From Clonostachys chloroleuca (lineage: Eukaryota; Ascomycota; Sordariomycetes; Hypocreales; Bionectriaceae): a DNA stretch of 64,000 nt. The stretch covers positions 9,672,001 through 9,736,000 of the forward strand of contig JBANAY010000004.1 in NCBI GenBank assembly GCA_037952775.1, given 5' to 3'. A program made the position numbers and the translations under genes. The notes beneath the pieces were generated by a model that saw nothing but the letters and a program-made list of their open reading frames with translations, was not told the DNA's origin and searched no databases. This document shows, one piece after another, positions 33,241-45,309 of the stretch. Each line of letters starts with the position of its first letter. The stretch's first letter is position 1.

Positions 33241-34211
33241 AGTTGCACCTGCCGTCCTCCTTTGTCTGTAAGAGTGAGGTAAGAGCGAGCAGCCTTCTAT
33301 ACCAAGCTGGAGCCTCTAATTAACGCCGTCGAGAAACTAGCAGTTACTCACCTTCCATCATTTCATCTCCAGAATTTCCCTCCTTTTTAAAACATCACCA
33401 GTTGTCTTCAAAGAGAGTCAGAATTATAGGGTAGCTCCTTACTGCCCCTAACGATGAGACAACCAATTTCTGCCCTACCGCTCAAGGAAACGAACGATCT
33501 CGATTGATAGACGCCGGATCCTTTCGGTACTTGACAACCGGCCCGGGCGCGAACCTCCTTGTTCCTGTCCAGCATCCCTGCGAGAGCAGTAACGAATTGC
33601 CGCAATGCTCGCGGCTGCCGACCCGCACTTCGCTCAATTCTGGGAATTGGCTGATTGCAAAGGAGGGTTGGCCTGGGACCGAACTCCGTCAAGGAAGATA
33701 TCTACAGTATCGAGGCCACGAGGAGCTGCCTCTCTGAGGAAGGAGCCACAATGAGACATCCTCTCTTTTGCCATTGAAATGAGAGAGGGATGGGGCTAGG
33801 AAACGCCCCGCATCCTTTGGTGGGCATGTCTCGCCTTGCTAAATCCTCATTTGGTGGACGCGATGCGTGTCCAACCCTGCCTCACGTCGGTAAGTCAGTG
33901 GTCCAAAAGAGGAATATCAACGACTTGCGTGATGCTTCATCTGATGAGCCATCTGTCTAAGTTCATATCAATGGCTATGAAGCTTATACAGAGAGTTAAC
34001 ATTATGTTATATTCAGACAGCCGGTGACATTCCAATCCCATGTGCTTCTTCCCGATGCTTCGGATCTGAAACACTGGTCCCTTGCCTCGTGGCATGATTC
34101 ACTCCTCCTGTCAGCGTGACATCGGCTTCCGAGAAAGCGATGGGCATTTTATTTTTGGACGAAGATGGATTACAACGATGATCGTGAGCGACTGTTAATC
34201 CCATCATCATC
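33241..34211. other. Intergenic, no gene supported
   Basis: Short frames only. A possible TATA element at the 3' end serves the GH71 gene. Confidence 0.4.
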
Positions 34212-34217
34212 TATATA
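34212..34217 (+). promoter_or_regulatory. Putative TATA box of the GH71 gene
   Basis: TATATA 110 bases upstream of the ATG at 34327. Spacing is right for a fungal core promoter. Confidence 0.4.
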
Positions 34218-34326
34218 TTGGAGATGATGACCTCATCAAGTCACCTCGTTCAGCGATTGCCTCACACCAGGCATCTGCCATTCTGAGAGCAGAAGAAGCA
34301 AAAACAAAGCTGAAATTACATTTACA

Positions 34327-35725
34327 ATGCGCCTCCGTATTGCGATCAGCGCCCTCGCGGCCCTCACACCTACGGCTTTGGCCGGTGATGTATTTGCGCA
34401 CTACATGGTGCGTACGCCAATTGCACTCCCCTCCAGCTCAACAGACTATCGCTTACCTGCAGCAAAAATCAATCTAGGCCCAAACATTGAACGGTGATCA
34501 CGCCGCGCAGGATGTCCAAGCCGCTTTGGCCCTCGGGATCGATGCATTCGTGCTCAACGTAGGCATGCCCAACGCAGACTGGTGCGTGAGCACGGTCGAG
34601 CAGCTCTTCGCCGCAGCGTCCGGCACCAACTTCAAGATCTTGTTCAGTCTGGATCTCTACGCCGAGCCAGACCCGTATGCGTTCACTACAATGATCAACA
34701 AGTATTTCTCGCACCCCAATTACTATACGGCCGGACCTAGCTCAGCCCCGATGCTCAGCACCTTCCAGCCTGGAAGCTGGGGATCGGATAAATGGGGGGC
34801 GTTCTTAGGCTCTCTCAGCTCCAAGCCATATTTTGTGCCGGACTTTGATCAGGCCGAAGGGTACTACACCAACCCGGAGGCGTTCTGGTACTACTGGAAG
34901 GATACTCTGGACGGCTCGTTCTCATGGGAGCAGGCATGGCCAGCCCAGAGCGACACACAGACCAATGTGACAAGTGAGGTGGATGAGAAGGTGCTCAGCG
35001 CCACGCACACGCAGGGTAAAATGTACATGATGGGCCTGTCGTCGCTGCAGTACAAGCACTACAACCAGGACCACTGGTTCCGTGCCGGAGATGTGGTGCT
35101 GCCTGAGCGCATGGCCCAGATCCTCGCACTGTCAACGAAGCCCGATTATGTGCAGATTCAGACATGGAATGATGCCGGTGAAAGCCACTATATTGGGCCA
35201 GTCTGGTCCGAGGGGCTGTTAGAAGGGACGCTTAAGTACGCCAACCAAGAGGAGCATCCCCATGGAGGGTGGCAGCCCCTGGTGGCGTCGTTCATCACAG
35301 CATTCAAGAACGGAGCGGATGCATCGGGAATGAGACCGCCAGAGGGCAGCAATGTTGTTGGCGCTATGTGGCACCACGAGTTCCTTCTGGCCTCCGAGTC
35401 GTGCGCTGGAGACTCTCTGGGAGCGCCGAGGGGCTACGGAGCTGCGCAGGACAGAGTCAACTGGGCAGTTGTGCTTGCGGAGGGGGTAAGCGGCTACAGC
35501 GTTCAGGTGTGGAGCGGCGGCGAGCTGATTGCCAAGGATGCGCTGAACGCAGGCTTGAACTACAAGTCTGTGGCGGGCGTCAAAGTCGGTGAGCAGGTTG
35601 TGCAGGTCGTGGATGCGTCTGGAAGCGTCATCATTGAGGGAGGGAAGAGCACGAAGGGCGTTAGGCAGGGTCTTCCCAGCTCGGGTATCTGCAACCTCAA
35701 CTTCCAGGTTGCTCAATTGGCCTAA
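34327..35725 (+). CDS. Secreted GH71 alpha-1,3-glucanase (mutanase)
   Basis: Exon 1 (34327-34407) encodes a signal peptide (MRLRIAISALAALTPTALA, cut expected after residue 19) and the family start DVFAHYM. A 70-base intron (34408-34477, GTGCGT donor, TCTAG acceptor) joins it to exon 2 (AQTLNGDHAAQDVQAALALG). Glycoside hydrolase family 71 features follow in order: IDAFVLNVG, FKILFSLDLYAEPD, FDQAEGYY, GKMYMMGLSSLQYKHYN, DHWFRAGD and the strongly conserved QIQTWNDAGESHYIGPVW. The protein has 442 residues. The catalytic domain is followed by a beta-rich C-terminal domain (TAFKNGADASGMRP onward). GH71 enzymes hydrolyse alpha-1,3-glucan of fungal cell walls, in cell separation, autolysis or attack on other fungi. 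The protein ends LNFQVAQLA with no GPI signal or carbohydrate-binding Cys domain. Confidence 0.92.
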
Positions 35726-37914
35726 GCGATTAGCGGCAGGAAAAAAACAACAACAAATTCACTTCGTATTGAGATAGTTATTGAGTTTCAGCATGCAGCC
35801 ACTGTGCAGGGTGCAGCTTCAGCTTGGCAAGATGTGCAAAGTACATGCCCAATCCGTTGGGCACTGCAGATGCGTGATGGCAATGAGGAGATGAGAGGGG
35901 CAGCGGGAGAGACATGACGAGACAGAGGTTGCCGAATGCCTCACTCTCACCCCTGATGCTGATCAACCGCAATCCTTCGAACCTAACCCATGTGGCGAAA
36001 GAGCATTGACCGGGCCCTCGGTGAGGCGAGGATCAATCGATGATCAGGGCCTAGGGCTTGGGAAAGGATGGAGGCGGCCGGCAAAACCTCACCAAGTGGA
36101 TAGGGCAAACGTGGGAGAGACGAGACACACACCGACGCGTGATGAGTGCTGTGCCACGAGCGATATGCAGCCAAGCGGAAGCTGACTCTCGGTCGGAAGA
36201 GGGCTCGAGCACGACCAGTCCAGTCTCCTTGGCTGCCATCGTTGGTCGGTCTTGGTGACGGTGGAAGCTGTAACAGGTGGCTGCGCTATTGGAGACGGCG
36301 CAAATAGTGACTGCCATCGGGGCTTGGCTCGAGCCTATACGAATTAAGCTTGATCCCCCCTGAACCACCATTGCCGATCGGGACGAGTGGCCTTGGTGTG
36401 TCAGACTCAGACAGCACAGCCAGTGGCCGAGATCTCGCTGGGAGCTTGGCGGGCTAGCGGGAGGCCTGAATGAAGGTGGAGGGCCAGCTGAAGCAAAAAG
36501 TGAGCAATCACAGGCGCTGGAGGGAAAAAAGGGAAAACAGCGCAGCCAAGCACAAGCCAAAACGCCACTCGGCGCACCACAATTAAATCGCAATTGAATA
36601 CGAGACGCTGCTCGCCAAGCGTATGGCGACAGAATGTGATGGATTCTATTGCATTGGCACATGTGCTAGGTCTAGAGCTGGTCGATGCAGGTCTTAGACA
36701 CCGAGCTTCTTGCTTGCCTGCCTGCCTGCACGCATTCCTCCCCGCCATTTCGCCAGCCTGAGGAGGGGTGATGTGATGGAGGGGATGAGCTGTGCCTGGT
36801 GGCTGAAGCTGGCGGTGATAGCGGCCATGATTCGGATTACACAATGGTGCAAGCGCAGATGGTGCGACGAGGCGTCGGTACGTTTTGCAATCCTGTTCCT
36901 GACTACTGCAGGGGACCAGACACTGGTGGCACGCACCGCAGCACGCCCAAACTCAAAATTTCCTTTCCAAAGGCAAGCAGTTGAGCATTGTGCTGGGACG
37001 ACATGGACCGTTGTCTGCTAACGTTGGTGCAGGCGGATTGACTCTCTGGCAGACGAACTGCACCCATCCAACCATCCAACTTGGCGCAGGGGGCACGAGA
37101 CTGATGCTCGCTGTGCGCTGGCCTGTCGCCATAAGCTATTGCTCTGACTGCATTAAGCTTCATTTAAGCATCGCACCAGCTGAGGGCCATGGAGCCCGCC
37201 ACGACGGTCTGGGCTACGCTCGATCGATCCAGACTGCCCAGGGGTCACGGTGACTCCCCGGTCTCCCGCATAAGCTTAACAAACCGACTAGCAGATGCTG
37301 TGTGCACGCTCAGCTTCAGGTACGCTGGTGATGAGCGGCAGACTAGCCAGTAGCCCGTCCGGTCAGGCAATTTCAGCCGTCCCTACTCTCCGTCCCCGAG
37401 CAGATAGTCCGGGCTAGATGGCTTGGCCATTGACCTGCTAATGGGCACAGCCTGCATTTGTCACACCAAAAATGTGCCCAAGGGCTGGTCCGAGAGCCCA
37501 GATGTTCGTTCACACACACCTGGCTCATTGTTCTGCCGCGGGTTTTTCTTCCTTGACGCACCCCCGCCCCCTGCTGCCGCCCACACATGTCCATTCTCTT
37601 CCAGGTTCGAGCCAACGTGGTTGGGGCCAGACAGCAGGCGGAAAATGGAGGCAGCTAGTCTAGCTCCGGCTTCTGCTGTGTAAATATATACTGATCGATC
37701 CTCCTGCCCTCGGTCCACGATGGATGTTTGAATCATCCCCATTCTCCATCTTCACGTCGGTTACCACTCGTTAGAGCCGTCGTTGGAAGACAGCATCAGA
37801 CGGAGTGACTCCCTTCAGAGTACTCCATTACACTCGCTCGCACGCTCTTATTTCCCCACCTTAATTACTAATATCGCTCTGCATTGTTACCAACAAGGGT
37901 TTGATCGATTCCCC
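35726..37914. other. Long intergenic region, promoter side of the deacetylase gene
   Basis: 2.2 kb. No gene is supported. TAAATATATA at 37681-37690 is a possible TATA element 225 bases before the ATG at 37915. The length is typical of a highly regulated surface-protein gene. Confidence 0.4.
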
Positions 37915-40900
37915 ATGCGTATCCTTTCCGTTGCCGTCGCCGCCCTCGGCCTGATCGGGGGTGGCGAGGCTTCTGCTACTCGCCGGCGATGCGTTCGCTC
38001 GACCGGCCTCGCTTCTACCCTACCTCCTTCAACCTCCATCTCAGCCACTGGAACTCCCACCGGCACACCCACATCTGCTGCGACTCCATCCTCGACCGAG
38101 ATTATCAAGGTGGCCAACCCCGACTTCGCAGACGGAACCAATGAATGGACCATCACCGGTAAAGGTACCTGGGTTGCCAACGAGGGCTACTCTGACGACA
38201 ACACTGCCAAAGACGGCACCGTCGAGCTCGAGACCGAGGGCGAGGATGACGAGGAGGACACCACATCCGTCAACAAGCGACAGGCCATCGTCGGTACAAC
38301 TCTCTCCACCACTGTCCGACGCCTGACCCCCAACATCGACTACACCGTCAAGTTCTTCTACTGGGTCCTGATTGCCACCCCCGCCAATAGCTGCCGCATC
38401 CGTGCCTCGTTCAACGGCGTCAACTTTGCAGATACTCCTCGATTCCCCGCTGCTTTTGGCAACGGCCCCTGGGGTGAGCTCTCCGGCAAGGTGAGGCCCA
38501 CCGGCACCACTGGCACTCTGACCATCTCTGTCGTCTGTGACCGACGTGGCCTGGCTCGCGTCTACATTGACAATGTCTCTGTCAACCGTGTCACTGCCTC
38601 CAGTACCATTGCTAGTACTTCGAGAGTGAGCACCGTCTCGTCCTCGGCCGTCTCTTCTGGCGTCTCATCTACTGCCGCTTCTTCGATGGTCTCGTCTGGT
38701 GTTTCATCCACTGCCGCCTCGTCTTCGGCTGTTTCCTCTGATGTTTCCTCGACTGCTGCTTCCTCTCCCGCATCATCTGATGTCTCCTCGACTGCTGTTT
38801 CCTCCACCGCCTCTGATGTTTCGTCTAGTGCCACCTCGCCTGTCTCCTCAACAGTCTCTTCCACCAGTGCCGCATCGACTGATGTCTCCTCTACTCCCAG
38901 TGCATCTTCTGATTCCCAGACCGGAGCTAGCACTACGCCTTCCAGCACCGATGTTCAGTCCAGCACTGTTGTGAGCTCCGACGTCAGCTCTATACCCATT
39001 GCCTCAACTGAGTCCAGCACTCCCGTCAGCTCCACTGCCGTCTCTAGCACCGCTTCTGATAGCACGACACCTGTTAGCTCTACCGATGTCTCAAGCACTA
39101 CACCTGTCAGCTCTACCGATGTCTCGAGCACAACTCCCGTCAGCTCTACCGATGTCTCGAGCACAACTCCCGTCAGCTCTACCGATGTCTCGAGCACAAC
39201 TCCCGTCAGCTCTACCGATGTTTCAAGCACAACTCCCGTCAGCTCTACCGATGCCTCTGGCACTACGCCTGTGAGTTCTACTGATGTCTCAAGTACAACT
39301 CCTGTGAGCTCTACCGGTATCTCGAGCACTCCTTCCGAGAGCAGCACCCCTGGTAGCACCACTGCCGCTTCTTCCACGCCTAGCAGCAGCTCTGAAAGCA
39401 CCACTCCTGTTAGCTCTTCTGATGTCTCGAGCACCACTCCCAGCAGTAGTTCCGTTGAGTCGACTACAACTCCTGCCAGCTCTACTCCTGTCTCATCCAG
39501 CAGTGTCGCCAGCAGCACTCCCGAGAGCAGCGCTACCTCCACTCCGGTCCCAAGCACTTCAGCTACAAGCACTCCCGAGTCCAGCAGCACTCCTGTTTCC
39601 AGCACAACTCCGGTATCCAGCAGCACCCCTGAGAGTACCGCTACTTCCACCCCAGTGTCGAGCACCCCAGTGTCTAGCAGCACTCCCGTCTCAAGCACAA
39701 CTCCCGTCTCAAGCACAACTCCCGTCTCAAGCACAACTCCCGTCTCAAGCACAACTCCCGTCTCAAGCACAACTCCCGTCTCCAGTAGCACTCCCGTCTC
39801 TAGCACAACTCCCATCAGCAGCAGCACTCCTATCAGTAGCAGCACTCCTATTTCGAGCACGACCCCCATCTCTAGCACCACTCCAATCTCCAGCAGCAGT
39901 GTCAGCGCCACATCTGCTCTCCCCTCTGCCACCATTGACAGCAAGGTTCTTATTATTGCTAAGGATCTCGTCACCGCTAAGCTGGGTAGCCTTGGTCTCC
40001 TGGCCTACGGTATCCCCTTCGAGAATCTCCTTGTGCCTTCCACCGGCACTCAGCTGCCTGTGCTGAACTCTTCCCGTACCGCCGGCAACTATGGTGGTAT
40101 CATTGTTCTCGACTCCGTATCCTATGAGTATCCAGAAGGGTGGCGCAGTGCTATCACTACGGAGCAATGGACGACTATTCACAACTACCAGACTGACTTC
40201 AACGTTCGTATGGTCCGCATCAACGAGTACCCCGGCTCTAGCTCTGGCACTGTGCCCGTCGGTGGTGGATGCTGTAACGCTGGTGTCAATCAGCCCGTCT
40301 ACTTCTCTGATGTCAGCGACTTCTCTACTGCCAACGTCAAGGTGTAAGTAACCTTCTTTTCCTGTGTTGGTATATTATGTTCTAACAAGAGTGTCTCAGC
40401 AACGCCGGTGTCACTACCGAGGGTCTTTACCACGTTCCCGCTTCCGTTACCGACGCCGCTACTACCAAGGTCGTTGCCAAGTTTGGCGCAGGCGGCGGCT
40501 TTGTCGATGGTACCGTTGCTGCTGTCATCAACAACTTCAGCGGTCGTGAACAATTCGTCTGGTTCCTGAGCTGGGCTCCTGAGTGGTCTCTGACCTCGAG
40601 CTACCTTCAGCATGGCCACATCCACTGGATGACCCGAGGACTCTTCCTCGGCAAGCGCAAGACTCATGTCCTCGCTCAGATTGACGACGTCATGTTGGCC
40701 ACTGGCATGTACGAGCCTCCTACCGTCGAGACCAAGATTACTGTGGCCGATGTGGAGCATCACGTCTCCTGGCAGAAGAATCTCGCCGCTCGTCTTCCTC
40801 CTGGCTCTAGCTTCCGACTGGAGATGGCCCACAATGGTAACGGTAACATCATGGACGCCACGCTTGGCGCCGGGGGTGACCTGGTCTGTGTTCCCGAGGA

Positions 40901-42023
40901 AGCTGTCTACTACGTGTACTTGCCTGACCCTCCCCATGAGGTCAAGAAGCCGATCAACACCGGCGTCGACCAGTGGCCAACCTGGGCTCAGCAGTATCAG
41001 TGGCAGCCCAACTGCACCCTCAGCTCTCGTGATCCCCTTACCCAGTGGTTCGCCGTCCCTGCCAACCGCGATGAGTTCAGCCACATCTCGCACACATTTA
41101 CCCATCTCAACCAAAATAACATCACCTATGCTGATGCTTATCGTGAGATTAAGTTCAATCAGGACTGGCTGAAGCAGATTGGTATTGATCAGGCTCGCTA
41201 CTATTCTGGCAAGGGTCTTGTACCCCCTCAGATCACTGGTCTCTACAACGCTGATGCCTTGAAGGCTTGGCTGGATGCTGGTCTTGACAATGCTGTTGGT
41301 GATAATACCCGTCCTATGACCCGGAACCCCGATAACGCCTACTGGCCTCTGATCACCAATGTTGACCGTAATGGTTATGACGGAGTCACTGTCATCCCTC
41401 GCTACGCCACCCGTATCTACTACAACTGCCACACCCACGCATGCAACTTCAAGGAGTGGCAGGATACTTCTGCAGGCACTGGCGACTTTAACGAGCTTCT
41501 TCGTGTTGAGAAGGAGGCTGTCATGCGCAATCTTTTGGCCCTCCAGTCTGACCCCTACATGTTCCACCAGGCTAACATGTACTACACTGGCGTCGAGAGC
41601 ATCACCATTGGTGACCAGACCGGCCAGATGTCTCTCGTTACTGCTTGGACTGAGACCGTCCTCCAGGAGCTCATGCGTCTCACCAACTGGCCCGTCATCT
41701 CCATGACGCAAGATCTCGTTGCTGAGTACTTCCGTGACCGTAAGGCAGTTGACGACTGCAACCCCCAGCTCGCCTATGGCTACTCGGATGATGGCAAAGC
41801 CATCAATAAGGTCATCGTCACCGCCAACGGCAACTCCTGCAGCAGACCCGTTCCAGTCACCCTCCCCTCGGGCTCTGCCTCTGCCTCTGGTGGATCTACC
41901 TCCAATGACAAGGTCGGTACTGAGCCCCCCATTGAGTGGGTTACCCTCAACGGCTCTCCCGTCACCCTTACCTTGGCCTCGCCCGTCACTGTCGCTCAGG
42001 GCTCGTCGCCTACTGTTGAATAA
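37915..42023 (+). CDS. Secreted Agd3-like (CE18) polysaccharide deacetylase with lectin-like domain and Ser/Thr stalk
   Basis: Two exons, 37915-40343 and 40400-42023 (56-base intron, GTAAGT donor, TCTAAC branch), give 1350 residues. The start is the ATG followed by a signal peptide, MRILSVAVAALGLIGGGEA. About residues 62-226 form a beta-rich, carbohydrate-binding-like domain (VANPDFADGTNEW to VYIDNVSVN). Residues about 230-670 are a Ser/Thr/Pro stalk with two tandem repeat sets. From about 675 (SKVLIIAKDL) the sequence follows Agd3, the Aspergillus deacetylase of galactosaminogalactan: GGIIVLDSV, FVWFLSW, HIHWMTRGLFLGKRKTHV, AQIDDVML (Asp pair near 903) and SHTFTHLN (HxxxH near 1040). The DD and HxxxH groups are the expected metal ligands of a NodB-type deacetylase. 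It probably deacetylates a cell-surface exopolysaccharide and supports adhesion or biofilm. None of the other galactosaminogalactan-cluster genes lie nearby. Confidence 0.88.
39061..39324 (+). repeat. Eight tandem 33-bp repeats encoding STTPVSSTDVS
   Basis: In-frame 11-codon units in the deacetylase stalk; the central copies are nearly identical at DNA level, the outer ones vary. Such repeats change number easily and set stalk length. Confidence 0.9.
39694..39783 (+). repeat. Five tandem 18-bp repeats encoding STTPVS
   Basis: Identical or almost identical six-codon units, followed by variants reading STPISS. They lie just before the catalytic domain. Confidence 0.9.
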
Positions 42024-42242
42024 GAAACTTCTCTAATCTTTGGGCGCAACGCTTAACAAGGGAAGGGGAGGGAGGGAATTAAAAGCGGTTTTTGTACTAC
42101 TGTCATGTGACGACTCGTCATCGATGCGGTAAGCTTCTATTCAGATCTGTTTGATATTTACTAGTTATGATTAATCCAACTGAGTTCCAATGACTTGCCT
42201 AGCTATATTGCCTCCTACTCTGTCCCGGCTGATATACAAAAT

Positions 42243-43190
42243 CTAACACGTAGCTGTAATGCACTTCCTGTGCTCTCCATCTTGTACCGGCCCATACGTT
42301 TGGATATGCCTGCGAAAGGACGCCACGTTGAACTTCTTCCGGCAGAGGGCTGACCGCTGCTCCGACTTCTCGCACCCTCTGCAGTGGAAGCCCCATTCCA
42401 GCTCACCCGAAGTCTCTTCGTACCAAGGCAGCCGGACCACGGCTGCGAAGCGCAGCGGGTTGCCGGCCTTCCCATCAGGAGGTCCCCTGCCCCGACCAGC
42501 TCGTCCCCGGGCGGCCGCGACGTACGCCTCCATCTCCTCCTGAGAGCCGTGCCGCGCGATGCCCGCCCCGCGAGCGGCGTCGTAGTCGACCAGGATCTGC
42601 TTGTTCTGCAGCTTTCCCCCCTCTGGCGAGTACCTCCCGCCCAGGGTCAGTAGCCGCGGCAGGGAGTTCACGGTGCCGCTGTCGAGCCCGAAGTAGCGGC
42701 ACGCCCACTGCCGCCCCAGAGGCAGGAATGACAGGTGCGTCGAGAGGCACAGCAGGCAGAGCCGTTTGAAGGTGACGAGATAGATGTAGCCGCCGAACTC
42801 GCCGCACTGGTCGCACGTGGGCTGGCAGAGCTTGCGGTAGAGCCCGGTGCATGTTACGCGATGGCTCGTGCCGATGATCCTGGCGCCGCGGACGGCGTTT
42901 CGCGCGTGCCTGCTAATGACGGCGTAGGTGGGCAGGGAATTGACGAAAGCTAGCGAGCCGTGGCTCGTGGATTGAAAGTTGACTATTGCGTCGAGGTCGA
43001 GTTGGTTGAATATAATATGTAGGCACTCTGGTGTTAGGCGGCTGAGGGTGCCGATGGTCGCTGTGCCTTCGCGGTAATTGATCGGCGACAGAGGTTCAAC
43101 TGGGGGCAGGTTTCCGTCAAGAGTGTGATCATCGAACTGTCCCTCGTATGTAAATTCCCTTAGATGCGCGTCGGAGAGGTGGCGATCCAT
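42243..43190 (-). CDS. F-box protein with Cys-rich motif
   Basis: 315 residues from the ATG at 43190 (MDRHLSDAHLREF). The open frame extends upstream but without ATG. An F-box (LTPECLHIIFNQLDLDAIVN, about residues 50-69) is followed by CDQCGEFGGYIYLVTFKRLC and LCLSTHLSFLPL, a Cys-containing segment typical of one large fungal F-box group, and a C-terminal part with WGFHCRGCEKS and FRRHIQTYGP. F-box proteins recruit substrates to SCF ubiquitin ligases through Skp1; the target is unknown. The gene is convergent with the deacetylase gene, with 220 bases between the stops. Confidence 0.85.
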   Translation of the reverse strand: MDRHLSDAHLREFTYEGQFDDHTLDGNLPPVEPLSPINYREGTATIGTLSRLTPECLHIIFNQLDLDAIVNFQSTSHGSLAFVNSLPTYAVISRHARNAVRGARIIGTSHRVTCTGLYRKLCQPTCDQCGEFGGYIYLVTFKRLCLLCLSTHLSFLPLGRQWACRYFGLDSGTVNSLPRLLTLGGRYSPEGGKLQNKQILVDYDAARGAGIARHGSQEEMEAYVAAARGRAGRGRGPPDGKAGNPLRFAAVVRLPWYEETSGELEWGFHCRGCEKSEQRSALCRKKFNVASFRRHIQTYGPVQDGEHRKCITATC

Positions 43191-43447
43191 ATTTGCGGCT
43201 AGTTGCTTGTATTTCACCTGGATCTTTGCTGGGCTGGTTTCTTTGATAACGCTGTCGGATCCTGGCACATGTGCGGTGCATTGCGCTGGCCACACTTACA
43301 TTCGGGTAGATGACCGGATGCCAGTCGGCCACGATCCAAAAACAAAAATGAGTATGATTTTGCACTGATCCGATGGGCATCAATTGGCTGGAAAATGGGG
43401 GACGGGGGGGGGGGGGGTGTGTGTGAGAAAAAGAGCAAAAAGTAAAT
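43191..43447. other. Spacer with G14 run and GT repeat
   Basis: A run of 14 G (43404-43417) followed by TGTGTGTG, just downstream of the minus-strand tRNA. It is a slippage-prone simple sequence. Confidence 0.8.
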
Positions 43448-43528
43448 CGACGCCTGCAAGATTCGAACTTGCGCTCCCGAAGGAAATGGCTTAGCAGGCC
43501 ATCGCGTTAACCACTCCGCCAAAGCGCC
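43448..43528 (-). tRNA. tRNA-Ser (anticodon GCU)
   Basis: An 81-base gene. The 7-bp acceptor stem GGCGCTT pairs with AGGCGTC (two G-U pairs), the anticodon loop CCTGCTAAG carries GCT, the variable arm (TTCCTTCGGGAGC) is long as expected of Ser tRNAs, and the T-arm GCAAG-TTCGAAT-CTTGC is perfect. There is no intron. A T-rich terminator follows. Confidence 0.95.
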
Positions 43529-44043
43529 GCCGATTGGTAGGATAGTGCTAAACTATGTATATATTCTCGCGCTGGAGAGTTCTAGATCGTAGGAACGAAG
43601 TGTGCCCGCGCTCAAGGCTGATTCATCCCTCATTACCACCATTGTGTGGTGGAGGTGATGAAACTATAATGGAGGGAGTTAAAATCCGCGTTGGGGGAAC
43701 TACCCCTAATTGTATGTCGGTAATTTATATAGGACATTATGTCAGGGAATGGCAGGTTTGACTGACTTCGTGGAATATCCAGCTTGGTCACAGAGGGCTG
43801 AACAAAAGCCTAGGCTAGGCAACAGCTGCTGATCAAGATCCCGGTGGAGTTCGGCATCTTAAAATTCATCTACAATAATTGGGTTAATAGGCGTGGGGCT
43901 CCCGCAGCAGGTAAATATTCTTCCACTGCGACATAACTTTCAAATTCAGTTTTCTTCGAGGAAAAGAAAGAGAGGCAGGCGAGGAGTCTAGAACGAGCGA
44001 GAGTCTATATACTTCTTTTAGCCACAAGCTGTCATAAATCGGC
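43529..44043. other. Spacer between the inverted tRNA genes
   Basis: 515 bases with no gene; AT-rich with no repeat relation to the rest of the window. Confidence 0.5.
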
Positions 44044-44124
44044 GGCGCTTTGGCGGAGTGGTTAACGCGATGGCCTGCTAAGCCATTTCCTTCGGGAGCG
44101 CAAGTTCGAATCTTGCAGGCGTCG
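44044..44124 (+). tRNA. tRNA-Ser (anticodon GCU), second copy
   Basis: Identical in sequence to the gene at 43448-43528 but on the opposite strand; followed by TTTTT. The identity extends a few bases into both flanks (ATCGGCG before, ATTT after). Confidence 0.95.
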
Positions 44125-45309
44125 ATTTTTGCCATTTAAAATCTCTCTCACCTTGGCAGAAGGTTCTTTTTTTTATTGTCACGCTCCGATTAATAGTTAG
44201 GTCATGGCGACCAAGATGCACGCGCATAGACGTGGTATGCATGTCGCCCTAGAGTGGCGACAGTTATTGGGAGCGACATGACTACCAGCATACCCTATAA
44301 CCCACTGCTAACAGAGCAAAGCGTTGTCTCTTCCTCTAGAATTATTTCAGCAAATCCTAAATGACTGGCTTCGTGTCCGTCATCTTGGATATCGGCATAC
44401 CTACAGTGTGATCGGGTCCTGGTAGCTCTCTCCTCCTCCTCCTCATCACGTTACTCCTCACACCGTCAGATAGGTACTTGGATACAATGAGCAATCAAGC
44501 GAGTGGTTTGGTCCAGGGTTGCCGCTCCCCAAATGCGTTTCGAAAGAACAACACGCAATGGATCAAACATTATTTTCCATTCGCCATGGACCGTAAGTTG
44601 CCTCGGATCTTCCAAAAGTGGCTTATATCGCACCATCCCTGCTTCAGCAAGATCTCCATGGCGAGGATGTGCACCCAAAAGGAGTGGAGGCGGGTTTACC
44701 AACAGCAGTCATAAAAGGCATGTTCAACCAACGGCTCGATGCTTGCCACGGAATTACTGCTGCGTTTGGGTGGTATTCGTTTTGATTGGCAAGATGGCAC
44801 TTAAGCGCTTTTGCAGGCATCGCGTTTCAGCTGGCTCAGCCCGGCTGCGACCAACACAGGCCCAGGCCAGCCACCATCGAGCAATTCGTCTGCGAAAACA
44901 GAAGCTAAACCTTTTTATTGCAGGGAAGGATTGGGCTGCTCCTCTGCCGCAATGATGATCGTCAGTAGGCTGTGTAAGCGCTCGTCCGACTGCTGTTGGC
45001 TTGGCAAACGAAGGCGCGAAAAGGTGAGGCTGAGGTGACGCAAAGTGAGAACGAAGTGAGACAGTCTGGCTGACCGCGCACACTCACCACTCAGAACCCG
45101 CTACAAAACTCCCCTGCTATCGAAGCGAGAGTTCTGATTTTTCTCTCCTTCATCCCATCCTCACCCTCCTCTCGGAATCGCCTCGTCATCGCAAACACAC
45201 CCCCTCAACCGAGCGCTCCCTCATCGCGCTGAATACATTGAAGCCAAACCCATTCTTGGAGTCACCTTACTCCTTTCCCTCCTTCACATATACGGCACTG
45301 CGGTTGAGA
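44125..45309. other. Intergenic, 5' region of the dynamin gene
   Basis: No gene is supported. The last 150 bases are CT/CA-rich leader. Confidence 0.5.

Noticed and set aside
36051..36662. 203-codon minus-strand frame with Cys/Pro-rich content
   Set aside because: No ATG-driven conserved segment, and overlapping frames of similar length are open on the other strand.
39061..39783. CRISPR-like or satellite array
   Set aside because: Units are 33 and 18 bases, in frame and without spacers; they are coding repeats.
38955..39974. 339-codon minus-strand frame opposite the deacetylase stalk
   Set aside because: It is the antisense of in-frame Ser/Thr repeats (Val/Leu/Thr/Glu periodicity) and has no independent support.
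40299..41711. 470-codon minus-strand frame opposite the CE18 domain
   Set aside because: Shadow of strong GC-biased codon usage; the sense strand carries the recognised catalytic motifs.
34327..42023. Biosynthetic or galactosaminogalactan gene cluster
   Set aside because: Only a GH71 enzyme and the deacetylase are present; there is no epimerase, glycosyltransferase, GH135-type hydrolase or endogalactosaminidase in the window.
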